DNA of 64,000 bases from Hippopus hippopus (GCA_946811185.2 OX328105.1:33297394-33361393), one strand, 5' to 3'. Shown: positions 30,369 to 39,016, counted from the stretch's first letter. Notes: generated by a model from the sequence alone, not told the origin. Made by a program: numbers and translations.

Positions 30369-30878
30369 TTATTTCTTTTTTTTAAAGATAATAAATAGGA
30401 GCCCCATTTTTGCCCTCGACCATCTCGACTTACTGTTTACAAACGACAATACCGACTTTTTATTTGTTACATTGTGAAAACATTTTTCTTTTTCGGAAAT
30501 TAAAAAGTTTATTTCCATTATTTTATTTATATATGGTGTTATCTCTTTTATATGTTTTCTATGTCTTCTATTAGTTTTATCTTCTTCTTCATTTTTAAAA
30601 ATTTGCCCCCAATAATTTACATAAAAAAGTAATTCCGAAGCATGTTTTTTTATAAAAGATATATGTAATTCTTTTTCTTCATTAATATTATGTTCTTTAG
30701 CAAAAGAAAGAAACTCTTTTTTTAGTTTGAGTAATTGAATCACTTTTTTTATTTCTTTTACTGTGAAAATTTCGAGATTTTTTGGTAAAATATTTTTTAC
30801 TATATATTCAGCTGTATCTATAACATCATGTATACTGTAATCTTTTAAGTAACATTTTATTCCTATTGATTTACTCAT
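30369..30878 (-). CDS. Hypothetical 169-residue protein
   Basis: Intact ORF starting at CTTATAAAATG (30878). It begins MSKSIGIKCYLKDYSIHDVI and is helical, lysine- and isoleucine-rich throughout, with a basic stretch TNRRHRKHIKE at about 102-112. The C-terminal part has SRWSRAKMG then a hydrophobic LLFIIF and a lysine tail encoded by an A-rich tract. No family is recognised. It is immediately downstream of the packaging ATPase and could be co-expressed with it. No enzyme motif is visible. Confidence 0.55.
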   Translation of the reverse strand: MSKSIGIKCYLKDYSIHDVIDTAEYIVKNILPKNLEIFTVKEIKKVIQLLKLKKEFLSFAKEHNINEEKELHISFIKKHASELLFYVNYWGQIFKNEEEDKTNRRHRKHIKEITPYINKIMEINFLISEKEKCFHNVTNKKSVLSFVNSKSRWSRAKMGLLFIIFKKKK

Positions 30879-30890
30879 TTTATAAGTAAT
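30876..30890 (-). promoter_or_regulatory. TATA-ATG start motif, 169-residue gene
   Basis: Minus strand reads ATTACTTATAAAATG at the start codon. Confidence 0.5.
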
Positions 30891-30921
30891 ATTTTTTTTC
30901 TTAAGTTATTTTCAATTTTTT

Positions 30922-31704
30922 TTATACTGTCTTAGGTATGTAAAAATTGTCAAAACCGTTTCTGTACTTCCCATCATGTTTTTTACTAGTTAAATCAATA
31001 ATAACAAAACCGTGTGGTTTTTCCCACGACTTATAACAAAATTCTCTAAACTCATTCTTAGGCATATCTTCACTTACATGATCGTTATAAATATGGTTAA
31101 TGTTTTTTAGGTCTTGTGGGAAAAGACAAATAAAATTTGCATTTTCCCTAATCGTTTGCCTCGGTAACCTAAAGTTGTTTTGTGAAAGGTAAAAGCAGTC
31201 AACATTACTATGTCTTCCACGAATATAGTAACACTCACACTTATTTTGCTTTTCTAAAAGTAGATCATCAAAAATTATTAAATTTTTGTTTTCTGAGCTT
31301 AACTCACATGGATCAGGTACATTTCCCGCAGTTTCATAAAAACTACACTTTATATTCGACTTGTTTTTAATCGTTTTCACCCATTCTTCAACCAAAGCTG
31401 TTGGAGAAACATTTAAATCTTGTATCTCATCTCGCATGTCAAACAATCTTAAAATACCCTCTTTCGGTAGCCTTTCTTCAAAAGCTTTTTTAAGTATGCT
31501 ATATTCCAGTTGAAAAAGACTTTTTCCGAAAACACGCAAGTCATTATAGTCAAGCCAATCTCGTCTAAATAAAAGGTTAAGTAAAAGAGTGGTTTTACCA
31601 CATCCTGATTTACCTACGATTAACCCTCTAATACTTTTTGTTAAAAGGGGGTGATTAAACCTTTTTGATACAACTTTATTCCATGAAAGGTTTTTTACTT
31701 CCAT
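30922..31704 (-). CDS. Polinton genome-packaging ATPase (FtsK/HerA, A32-like)
   Basis: An intact 260-residue ORF. Residues 31-39 are a Walker A loop, GKSGCGKTT. Residues 141-147 (LIIFDDL) are a Walker B strand with paired aspartates. About residues 160-180, YIRGRHSNVDCFYLSQ is the conserved region after Walker B, with an arginine and the S-Q sensor typical of A32-like ATPases. In the family this motor pumps the double-stranded DNA genome into the capsid. Size is normal for Polintons. The gene starts at CTTATATAAAATG and is divergent from the zinc-ribbon gene, 32 bp away. No lesion is seen. Confidence 0.92.
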   Translation of the reverse strand: MEVKNLSWNKVVSKRFNHPLLTKSIRGLIVGKSGCGKTTLLLNLLFRRDWLDYNDLRVFGKSLFQLEYSILKKAFEERLPKEGILRLFDMRDEIQDLNVSPTALVEEWVKTIKNKSNIKCSFYETAGNVPDPCELSSENKNLIIFDDLLLEKQNKCECYYIRGRHSNVDCFYLSQNNFRLPRQTIRENANFICLFPQDLKNINHIYNDHVSEDMPKNEFREFCYKSWEKPHGFVIIDLTSKKHDGKYRNGFDNFYIPKTV

Positions 31705-31717
31705 TTTATATAAGTTT
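31702..31717 (-). promoter_or_regulatory. TATA-ATG start motif, packaging ATPase
   Basis: Minus strand reads AACTTATATAAAATGG. It is part of a divergent promoter region with the gene starting at 31737. Confidence 0.55.
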
Positions 31718-31723
31718 TTTTAA

Positions 31724-31739
31724 TTTTTATAAAAAATGT
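31724..31739 (+). promoter_or_regulatory. TATA-ATG start motif, zinc-ribbon gene
   Basis: Plus strand reads TTTTTATAAAAAATG at the start codon. Confidence 0.55.
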
Positions 31740-32235
31740 ATTGTATTAAATGCAAAAAAGTTACTGATACAACCAACATAGAAAATGTTGTTACTAAAAA
31801 TGGAAGAAATATGAAACGTGGAAAATGTGTAGTGTGTGGAATAACTAAAACTGAGTTTGTTAAGGCACAGGATGTAAAAAAGGTGGATCCGTGCTAAATA
31901 AAGTTATAAATAATTTACCTTTTGAAATGCATCTCCCCGGACATAATTTTACGGGACCTGGAACTAAATTAAAAAAAAGACTCAATCCAGATTTAACACC
32001 AAAGAAATGGAGTAAGCCAATAAACCGAGTTGATAAAGCTGCATACCATCACGACGTTTGTTATTTACAAAATCCTACTACTAAAGTTAGAATCGAAGTG
32101 TGTGATAAAAATATGTTAACAGAGTTAGAAGGTATTTACAATCCTACTCTCAGAGAAAAAATGGATAAGTCAATAGTTAGTAAATTCATTGGAACAAAGA
32201 TGAAATTTGGAATGGGATTTAAAAAAAATTTCAGC
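31737..32235 (+). pseudogene. Zinc-ribbon plus phospholipase A2-like protein, frameshifted
   Basis: ATG at 31737 begins MYCIKCKKVTD and continues to CVVCGITKTEF, so two CxxC pairs form a zinc ribbon. The frame shifts at an A6 tract near 31880. The next frame has PFEMHLPGHNFTGPGTKL and NRVDKAAYHHDVCY. This is the parvovirus-VP1-like PLA2 signature: a P-G-x-x-F-x-G-P-G-T calcium loop and an H-D catalytic pair, with cysteines. In parvoviruses such domains breach endosomal membranes; a similar entry role in Polintons is inferred. The end of this gene runs without a stop into the integrase frame, about 32220-32236. Confidence 0.78.
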
Positions 32236-33136
32236 ATGATAAATTTAGCGGAAGAATTACACAAACCTGTAAAAAGGAAATTTAAAAAAAGGAGAGTTAG
32301 AGTAAACGGTATAGACAGAATATGGGCTGCAGATTTAGTAGACATGCAAGCATTTTCTAAATTCAATTGTGGTGTAAAATATCTCCTTGCTATCATTGAC
32401 ATCTTTTCCAAATATGGATGGTTGATACCATTAAAAGACAAAACGGGAAAATCTGCTGCTATAGCAATAAAGAGTATTTTTAAGGAGAGGAAACCAGATA
32501 AAATGTGGGTGGACAAGGGTAAAGAGTTTTATAACAAAGATGTTAAAGACTTGGTTGAATTGTATTCCACTGAGAATGAAGAAAAATCTAGCGTGGTTGA
32601 GAGATGGATTAGAACAATGAAAGAAAAATGTGGAGGTATTTTTCCGCTCACTCCACAAACGTTTACATCGATGTGTTACCAGATCTCGTTAAAGAATATA
32701 ATAACACAAAGCATTCATCCATTAAGATGACACCAGTAAATGCAAGTAAAAAACAAAAGTTTGGAGAAATCTTTACCCCGATCATCTCGAAATAGAAGAT
32801 ATAGAACCTAAGTTTTCCGTTGGAGACAAAGTAAGGATAACTAAAAAGAAAAAGACCTTTGAAAAAGGATATACCAGAAGATGGACTGAAGAGGTTTTTA
32901 CAGTTTCTGAGGTAAAACATACATCACCTGTAACATATAAAATTGTAGATCTTAATGGCGAAGAAATACAAGGTACCTTTTATGAACCTGAGCTACAAAA
33001 AACTAGCCAGGAGTTATATAGAATAGAAAAGGTTATTAAAAAAGGGAAAAAGAAATCTCTAGTAAAGTGGAAAGGTTATTCTGACGAGTTTAATTCATGG
33101 GTTGATAATAAAGACATTGTAAATATTTCAGTATAA
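32236..33136 (+). pseudogene. Polinton retroviral-type integrase with C-terminal chromodomain, frameshifted
   Basis: Inserts the element into chromosomes. From ATG 32236 (MINLAEELHKPVKRKFKKRR) the core shows AADLVDMQAF, MWVDKGKEFYN and NEEKSSVVERW, the D-D-E triad with the usual spacing before the glutamate. Frameshifts near 32640 and 32790 break the rest. After them the frame has FSVGDKVRITKKKKTFEKGY and a chromodomain, YRIEKVIKKGKKKSLVKWKG then FNSWVD, ending at 33136. The chromodomain probably guides target choice. The core reads openly back into the PLA2-like gene. As it stands the protein is truncated after the core. Confidence 0.88.
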
Positions 33137-33143
33137 AAAAATG
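33130..33143 (+). promoter_or_regulatory. TATA-ATG start motif, protease
   Basis: CAGTATAAAAAAATG overlaps the integrase stop codon and ends in the protease start codon. Confidence 0.5.
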
Positions 33144-33525
33144 TTGGATATTTCAATAAAAAACATAATTTTACCAAAAAGAGCGTTAAACAATTTAGAA
33201 CTGAAAGATGCAGCAAAAAGATTAAAGATTCCTTATTTAAGGGGAGTATTTTTACGAAACACTCTACCAAAAAAGTGTAGGAAAAAGGAATGTGGTAAAT
33301 TAAACCTTGACGAGTGGGTCTAACGGTAAAACTAAAAATTACTTTGACAGTTATGGTATACAACCACCGGCTGAAATTCGAGAGTACCTAAAAAGCCCAA
33401 TACATTACAATAGTGACCAATTACAACAAGCTGGGCAAGTATTTTGTGGGCATTTATGTTTGTACATTCTGAAAGAGTTGGGTTTGGGTAAAAAATTTCA
33501 AGCAGTGCTAAATAAACTTTTTTAA
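33141..33525 (+). pseudogene. Adenovirus-type cysteine protease, catalytic-His segment missing
   Basis: Processes virion proteins in the family. Frame 1 (33141-33323) has LRGVFLRNTLPKKCRKKECG and LNLDEWV. Frame 2 (33307-33525) has KTKNYFDSYGIQPPAEIREY, a catalytic acid region, and QQAGQVFCGHLCLY, the catalytic cysteine block. The short stretch between DEWV and NGKTKNYF, where family members carry the histidine-tryptophan motif, is absent, and the frame changes there. A deletion of roughly 20-30 bp explains both. Without the histidine the enzyme would be inactive. Its ATG is 4 bp after the integrase stop. Confidence 0.82.
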
Positions 33526-33533
33526 CAATAAAA

Positions 33534-34878
33534 ATGCCTGTTGATAAATTTGGAGGAATGGGTGATGTTAAAACTAGAGGTGATGGTGTGTCTCTCGCTT
33601 ACGTAAATAATATTTTTTTACGAAAAGATGGAACAACCACTGTTACCGGTTCTATAGATATGGCCGGTAATACTTTTTTCAATGTCTATAATCCAGTAAA
33701 TCCCCAAGATGCTGCTACAAAAGATTATGTTGATAAACGTCCTGGAGGATTTTTAAAAGAAAATGGAGGGTATCATGCTCTTGGACTTTTAAATATGGGT
33801 TTCAATAAAATACATAACGTTGCAGAGCCAACAGAAAAACAAGAGGCGGCTACAAAAGGTTATGTGGATTCTAATAGTGGGCCATTTAAGTTTTCTAACA
33901 ATATATATTCAGTTACAGGCACTGTAAATATGAATGGGCATGTTTTAAGAAATGTTGGTTTACCTTCAGAATCTCATCATGTTACAACAAGGGAATATGT
34001 GGATAATAAATTAGCTGATGCTGTGTTTGATAAAATTGCTTTTGTAAAAAGCAAAGATGGTAATATATTTAATGCACTAGCTGGTATAAGCATGCAAGAT
34101 TTTCCTTTAAAGCAATTCACATTGCCAACTGATCCACAAGTTGCTGCTACTAAAGGTTATGTGGATGAAATTGTGGATAATGCTGGAAGACCATTTATAC
34201 GTGATAATGGAACATATTTTGCAACAGAACCTTTAAATTTGGGTAATCGTAGATTAAAAGGTGTTGGCACTCCTTTAGAATACCAACAAGCCGCAAATAA
34301 GCTTTACGTAGACATTAATATAGAAGAAGTTAAAAGTTATACGGGGAGTGGTGTGATAAAAAAAAAGTCAAGAAGGAATCTTTTCTGCCGTTGAGGATAT
34401 AAATATGGATGGTAACTCTTTAAAAAACATTGCTGAACCAACGGATCCTCAAGACGCAGCAACCAAGGCTTACGCTGACGATAATACCCCCAAACCTATT
34501 ATAACAGTGTGGGGTGAAGAAAATGGGCCATTAGGAAAAGTTAATTATGAGTTTTCATTTGGTAATGGTAATTCAGGCCCTGACTATGGTTTGGGTGGTT
34601 ACTGCATGGGTGCGCCTGGTAGAATTTTGAGAGGTAGTTTAATGGCTGTTATGAATAATTCAAATAAATTAGAAGAGATAAAAGTTAATATTGTGGTAAA
34701 TGGGATAGAAAAGATTGATTATACTATTACAAAAAAGAAAGATGAAAATTGTAGCTGCACGATTTTTCCAAATCCACTCAATGTAAATCAATGTGAAACC
34801 ATAAACTCTGTCTCAAAAACAAACAACTCTAACGTAAAACACGCTTACATATCTATTTTGATAGAGTTAGACTTGTAA
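33534..34878 (+). pseudogene. Fibre-like virion protein with repeated shaft motif, one frameshift
   Basis: Frame 1 (33534-34394, 286 residues) carries repeats of about 45-55 residues, each with M-x-G/L-N and ending in a D-A-A-T-K-x-Y-V-D motif: QDAATKDYVD, QEAATKGYVD, HVTTREYVD, QVAATKGYVD and QAANKLYVD. A shift at an A9 tract near 34360 leads to frame 2 (34405-34878) with another repeat and a beta-rich, cysteine-containing terminal domain (YGLGGYCMGAPGRILRGSLM). The repeat is known from phage tail fibres and from fibre genes of adintoviruses. It probably forms a trimeric shaft with a receptor-binding head. It is the last gene before the right terminal repeat. Confidence 0.78.
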
Positions 34879-34890
34879 ATTTGATGAATG

Positions 34891-35154
34891 AATTTTAAAA
34901 CCTCAAAGAGAAAAAAGGTTTTAAAATTTAAATTTTTATATTTTGCAATTTTATATTTCACAATTTTTAAATTTCTTAAGAAGCGGCCTCAAAAAGCGGC
35001 CTTAGAGATATTTTGGTAACTACTTACCCTTTTTTTAAAAAAATTCGGATTTTAGAATTTCGGATTTTAGAATTTTGGAGTTTAGAATTTTGTCCTTGGG
35101 GCCCCAAATGGAAAAATTGAAAATTGTCCTCGGAGCCCCATTTTATACACTACT
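34891..35154 (-). repeat. Polinton right terminal inverted repeat
   Basis: Inverse of 18571-18850, from AATTTTAAAACCTCAAAG to ATTTTATACACTACT. It carries an 18-bp AGCGGCCTCAAAAAGCGG duplication-like stretch not present in the left copy. Confidence 0.92.
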
Positions 35155-36118
35155 TAAAATTCCAATCACTATCTGATAATCAGAAATCAACCAGTTATCT
35201 GATCATCTGACAAATTACTTAAGAATGATTGCTACGTTCTACATGTATATATGCCTGTTTGCCATAGAGCTCCCAGCCTCAGTTCGTTTATTATTTAATG
35301 GTACTAGCCAAACTGAGGCAAGATTACAAATTGGCAAATAATGATAACTTTCAACATCTAGCATATTCGTCATGTTACTCTAAATCTTTCAAATTTTAGT
35401 CAAGTTAACATGAGATGCAACATGGGATTCTGGATCAAGTTTGTTTTCGAAAGTTGGGTAGTTTTTCACCCGTGACAACCGTTATGTTGTTCTCAATCAT
35501 TCATCAAAAACATTGTCTTGATACACCATAATTTTATGTAGAATCGTACTGAAGGTGGGAGAGTGGGATTACGGACTTATTTACCCATTTTCTGTTCAAA
35601 TTTTGGCGGATAATGTACGAAACGACAATTGCTACAAACAAGACTTTTACTGAATAGTTACCGATGACACAACTTCCGGGTCATTCAAAGTGCCGAAAGA
35701 AATATTGCGATAGAAAGTCTTATTGCATATATAAAACACACGTACCTTACCTAAAACATATTCTTGTATGTAGTCATCATATTTGTCTTTAAAACCGATG
35801 TATAGATCGTCGCATCTGAATATGAGGTCATCGCTGTTTTCAAGCAGGAAGAGATACACTCGGTACGGACAAAACCACTTCGACAGCCTTTATTTTATCG
35901 TAATACGACCGGACGTCTCAGATCTTTGTCTGAATTACATGTTTAGACTTCGGAGACTATACAAAAACTAAAATATGTGTTTAAACCCAAAATAGCAGCG
36001 GTATTAGTATAAAAATACATTATTATAATCAATTATCACTAGCACTCTCGTTATATAAATGTTGTATGAGCGGTAAAATGGGCGTGAGGGGATACATTTG
36101 TGACGTATCGCGCGTGAA
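35155..36118. other. Right internal part of the Harbinger, no gene recognised
   Basis: Host-type composition resumes here. A minus-strand frame at 35859-35647 (begins MYLFLLENSDDLIFRCDD) is open for 70 codons and could be a remnant exon of a second Harbinger gene, but no family is recognised. Confidence 0.4.
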
Positions 36119-36424
36119 AACTTGGAAAGAGAACTGCATAACGGGATATATTTGTTTGGTTAACTTTTGGTTAATTTAACCATTCTGGTTAAGTAACCAA
36201 TTTGGTTATCTGTTTTATAAACTTGGAAAGAGAACTGCATGACGGGATGTATTTGTTTGGTTAACTTTTGGTAAATTTAACCATTCTGGTTAAGTAACCA
36301 ATTTGGTTATCTGTGTTATACAAGTGTTTAACCAGTTTGGTTAGTTAACCAGAATGGTTAAAAGTTAACCCAAGGTTAGAGTTTAACCCTGGGTTAGTTT
36401 AACCAACGTTTATACAATCGGGTG
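36119..36424 (-). repeat. Harbinger right terminus with tandem duplication
   Basis: Two copies of a unit of about 105 bp (each with ACTTGGAAAGAGAACTGCAT and TATTTGTTTGGTTAAC) lie at about 36119-36224 and 36225-36320. A dense GGTTA/TAACC cluster follows, then the inverted repeat at 36398-36424. Confidence 0.85.
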
Positions 36425-37215
36425 CTGACGGATTTTCATGAAATTTTCAGTAAGATGTTCACCTCAGTAAGAAAGTATGCAGAACCAATGACGCAACCAT
36501 GCAGACACAAGGTCAAGGCCACTGTTGAAGGGCATAGGTTTGAGCCTTGAATTTTGTGTCCGCTCCATATCTCCTTTATATCTGGAAGATTTCATGAAAC
36601 TTTGGTCAAATGTTCACCTCACAGGTGAGACTGTATGCAAAACGTATGTTACACCCATGCCAACTCAAGGTAAAGGTCACAACTGAAGGTCATAAAGTTG
36701 AGTCTTAAATTTCGTGTCTACTTCATGCTTCTTTTACCCCTAGAAGGATTTTCATTGAACTTTGATATATTATGTTCACTTCAGTGAAACTATGCATAAC
36801 TTAACCATGCAGATTCAAGGTCAAGGTCACAGTTGAAGTTCATGGGATTGAGCGTTGAATTTCATGTCCACTGCATACGTCTTTTACCCCTGGAATGATT
36901 TTCATTAAACTTTGGTCAAATGTTTGCCTCTGTGAGATGATGTACAGAACCTATAGTTCAATGTCAGGATCACAGTTATAGGTCGCAAGTTTTACTCTAT
37001 ACTTCTAATTTGGCTCCATATCGCCTTTTCACGCTGGAAGGATTTTCAGAAAATCTTTGTGAAATATTCGTGTCAGTGAGAGAATTTGCAGAACTGAAAA
37101 CATGATGGCTCAAGGTCTGGGTCACAATTATATGTCATGAGTTAGAACCTTTGATTACCTGTCTGCTCCAAGTCCTTTATGCCTGGAAGGATTTTCATTT
37201 AAGGAATGAAGAGAA
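36425..37215 (+). repeat. Right part of the interrupted tandem array
   Basis: GGATTTTCAT-type starts recur at about 36428, 36578, 36741, 36891, 37041 and 37182, giving a unit near 150 bp. Each unit repeats CACCTCAGTGAGA and CAAGGTCAAGGTCACAG variants. Confidence 0.85.
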
Positions 37216-37352
37216 TTTTTTTGTTTTCATGGAGGTATGAAAAGACAAACCCTAATCACGCTGTATGAAACTGCGAAGCAGTTTGATAAAAAGTGTGATA
37301 AGGTTTTTTTTTTTCATACCCCCTATAAAAGCAAAACAAAATTCTTCATTTC
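37206..37352. mobile_element. Fold-back (MITE-like) element
   Basis: GAGAATTTTTTTGTTTTCAT and GGAGGTATGAAAA pair with TTTTTCATACCCCC and GCAAAACAAAATTCTTC. The arms are about 38 bp around a roughly 60-bp centre. Confidence 0.65.
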
Positions 37353-37899
37353 TTATAATTCAATATTAAAGACAACAAAATACACAAATAAATGATAAGG
37401 TTATTAACTGCATTTTTTACTTGTAAATCCAATATTGCAGTTTCGACTTTCTAATGCGCATTCACTGGTATTTCATAGCACAGGAAACGGCCCATTTATG
37501 ACATTAAAAGTGTGTGATTAATGATGTCATCATAGCATTCAACCTTGCAGAGTTAGTTGGTCTATTGTTAGGAAGAAAGTTGAAAATTAGGTAATTTGTA
37601 ACTGTCAATGACCTTCAAGTCTTCTTTTAGTCTTTATGAATGTGCTGGTTTTTTTTTTTTTTTTTTTCAATCTATTATATTCAGAGGAAATAAACTTAGC
37701 AAGCATTTGAATTTTGGACTCGGTATATATAAAATTAGAAATAAAGGACATTATGAAATCTCGTATACATGTTTCTTTACATTAGTTTGACAGCAAAGTA
37801 GTTCCGGGACTGCATGATTTTTTTTTTTTTTTTTCATGGAGCTAGGATTTTTTTTTTCAGCCGATCAGAACTCGGGAATATTCATGAAAACAACTAATA

Positions 37900-38240
37900 T
37901 TAAATTATTACACTTTGGTCAATTTTTCATCTCAGTAAGATTGTGTGCAAAACGTTTGTTTCAACCATGCATACTAAAGGTCAATTAAAGGTCAAAAGTT
38001 TGAACCTTTGACTTTATTTTTGCACATTATCTCTAACCCAAAAGGATTTATGTGATTTTTCTTATGACTTGGGTAAAATGTTTTCTTTGGTGAGAAAATG
38101 TACAAAACTCATGTCTCAGTTATGCTGGTGAAAGGTCAAGGGCTTAATTTGAACCTGGGACTTCATGTCAAGCCTGGAAGGATATATTTATTCAACTTTG
38201 GTAACAAATTGACCTACTGGTAAGTAAAAGAAAATGTGCA
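37900..38240 (+). repeat. Outlying tandem-array units
   Basis: CACTTTGGTCAATTTTTCAT, AAGGTCAATTAAAGGTC and CTGGAAGGATATA show two more diverged units beyond a roughly 550-bp stretch in which nothing else is recognised. Confidence 0.55.
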
Positions 38241-38504
38241 GAACACATATCCATGGCAGTTCACATGACACATTTTTTTACTGTTCCCTACATTTTCTTA
38301 AATTTGTCTGCTGCAAAGGATGTAATGTCAGTAATAGGGAAAGGTTAAACTGACTTTTGTTCTCAAGAACTTAGGAATCAAACCTGGGACTCCATGATCC
38401 CAAGTTCGGAGCACTAATTTCTTGGCAACCTGCTCGCTTCTACTATCAAAGATCCCACCACTTTGACTGTCATTCTGCAGTGTATGGGACTGCTTTCTTG
38501 CTCA

Positions 38505-38700
38505 TATTTTGTGCAGTCTGATCTTGATCTACACTATCCGCAAAAGCATGCTAAGTTATCTGTAGCATGGTAATAGTGAAATCACTCTGTAAAATACTTT
38601 TGTTGTACTATTCCAGCAAATGGAAAAGGAAGCTGATTGAGATTCACTTTCCAAAACTTTTACTATGGTCAGTTTGGATGTTTCATACAGTTAGATAGAA
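38505..38700 (+). pseudogene. Duplicated TRPM exon relic (copy of the exon at 38895)
   Basis: The intron just upstream (GTAGCATGGTAATAGTGAAA, CACTCTGTAAAATACTTTTG, ACTATTCCAG) matches the sequence before the true exon at 38780-38894 almost throughout. The pseudo-exon from 38617 shares CTTTTACTATGGTCAGTTTG with the true exon's CTTTTCCTATGGTCAGTTCT. Read in the true frame it reaches TAG within about 30 codons and lacks a donor. It is a local segmental duplication that died, or a lost alternative exon. Confidence 0.7.
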
Positions 38701-38754
38701 GCAAGTATTGCAATTGCAAGGCACATTTGGCCAGAATATGTTATGAAATGTTAG

Positions 38755-38825
38755 ACATTGTAGATCCAAGATCAGACTGCACATACTGTGCGTTGTGATC
38801 TTGATCTACATCGTCTGCAAACACA
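38755..38825. repeat. Pal-2 palindromic repeat copy
   Basis: TCCAAGATCAGACTGCACAT and GTGCGTTGTGATCTTGATC form the inverted core. A matching half is at 38505-38545 in the duplicated segment. Confidence 0.65.
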
Positions 38826-38894
38826 TGTACGAGTTGCCTGTAGTATGGTGATAGTTATATCACTCTGTATAATACTTTTGTTTTACTATTACAG

Positions 38895-39016
38895 CGAACA
38901 GGAATGGAAGTGTCAGTATACATGCTGAGTTTGAGAATCCTGCTCAAGAGCTTTTCCTATGGTCAGTTCTGATGATACGACAGGATATGGCAAAGATTTT
39001 CTGGGCAGAGGGGAAG
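38895..39016 (+). CDS. TRPM-type channel, exon 7 of window
   Basis: Acceptor CTATTACAG, donor GGGAAG|GTAACA. Two leading bases complete a codon opened by the previous exon. The peptide has FENPAQELFLWSVLMIRQDM and AKIFWAEGK, the most diagnostic cytosolic TRPM segment. There, P-x-Q-E-L-F-x-W-x-V-L-M precedes an acidic or polar loop and a second helix with F-W. It lies in MHR4, just before the pre-S1 region. A decayed duplicate lies 280 bp upstream. This exon follows the 25.5-kb intron that carries the nested transposons. Confidence 0.9.

Larger units (their letters stand above)
18571..35154. mobile_element. Polinton/Maverick element (virus-like, adintovirus-type gene set)
   Basis: A self-synthesising DNA transposon of about 16.6 kb. 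Its ends are inverted repeats beginning AGTAGTGTATAAAATGGGG. Visible genes include protein-primed PolB, major capsid, penton-like, packaging ATPase, adenovirus-like protease, retroviral-type integrase with chromodomain, a PLA2-like gene and a fibre-like gene, the hallmark set of Polintons and adintoviruses. Most genes are on the minus strand; the integrase-protease-fibre block and one unknown gene are on plus. Several essential genes have frameshifts, stops or deletions, so this copy is not functional as it stands. No clean 6-bp target duplication is found at its borders. Confidence 0.93.
13994..36424 (+). mobile_element. PIF/Harbinger-like DNA transposon, interrupted by a Polinton
   Basis: The ends are perfect inverted copies of CACCCGATTGTATAAACG, extending to about 27 bp. 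Both are bordered by CTG (13991-13993 and 36425-36427), a 3-bp target duplication typical of PIF/Harbinger. Removing the element restores the surrounding tandem repeat unit. A transposase remnant with CVDGTHI lies at 14531-14860. The transposon is now in two pieces, 13994-18570 and 35155-36424, with the Polinton between them. It also hosts SINE, Pal-1 and Pal-2 insertions. Autonomy is lost. Confidence 0.88.

Noticed and set aside
32136..32920. Minus-strand frames opposite the integrase
   Set aside because: They are antisense shadows of the PLA2-integrase region with no recognised content.
18560..35165. A 6-bp Polinton target-site duplication
   Set aside because: The bases outside the inverted repeats (TGAAGT left, TAAAAT right) do not match, and shifting the boundary by three or six bases does not help.
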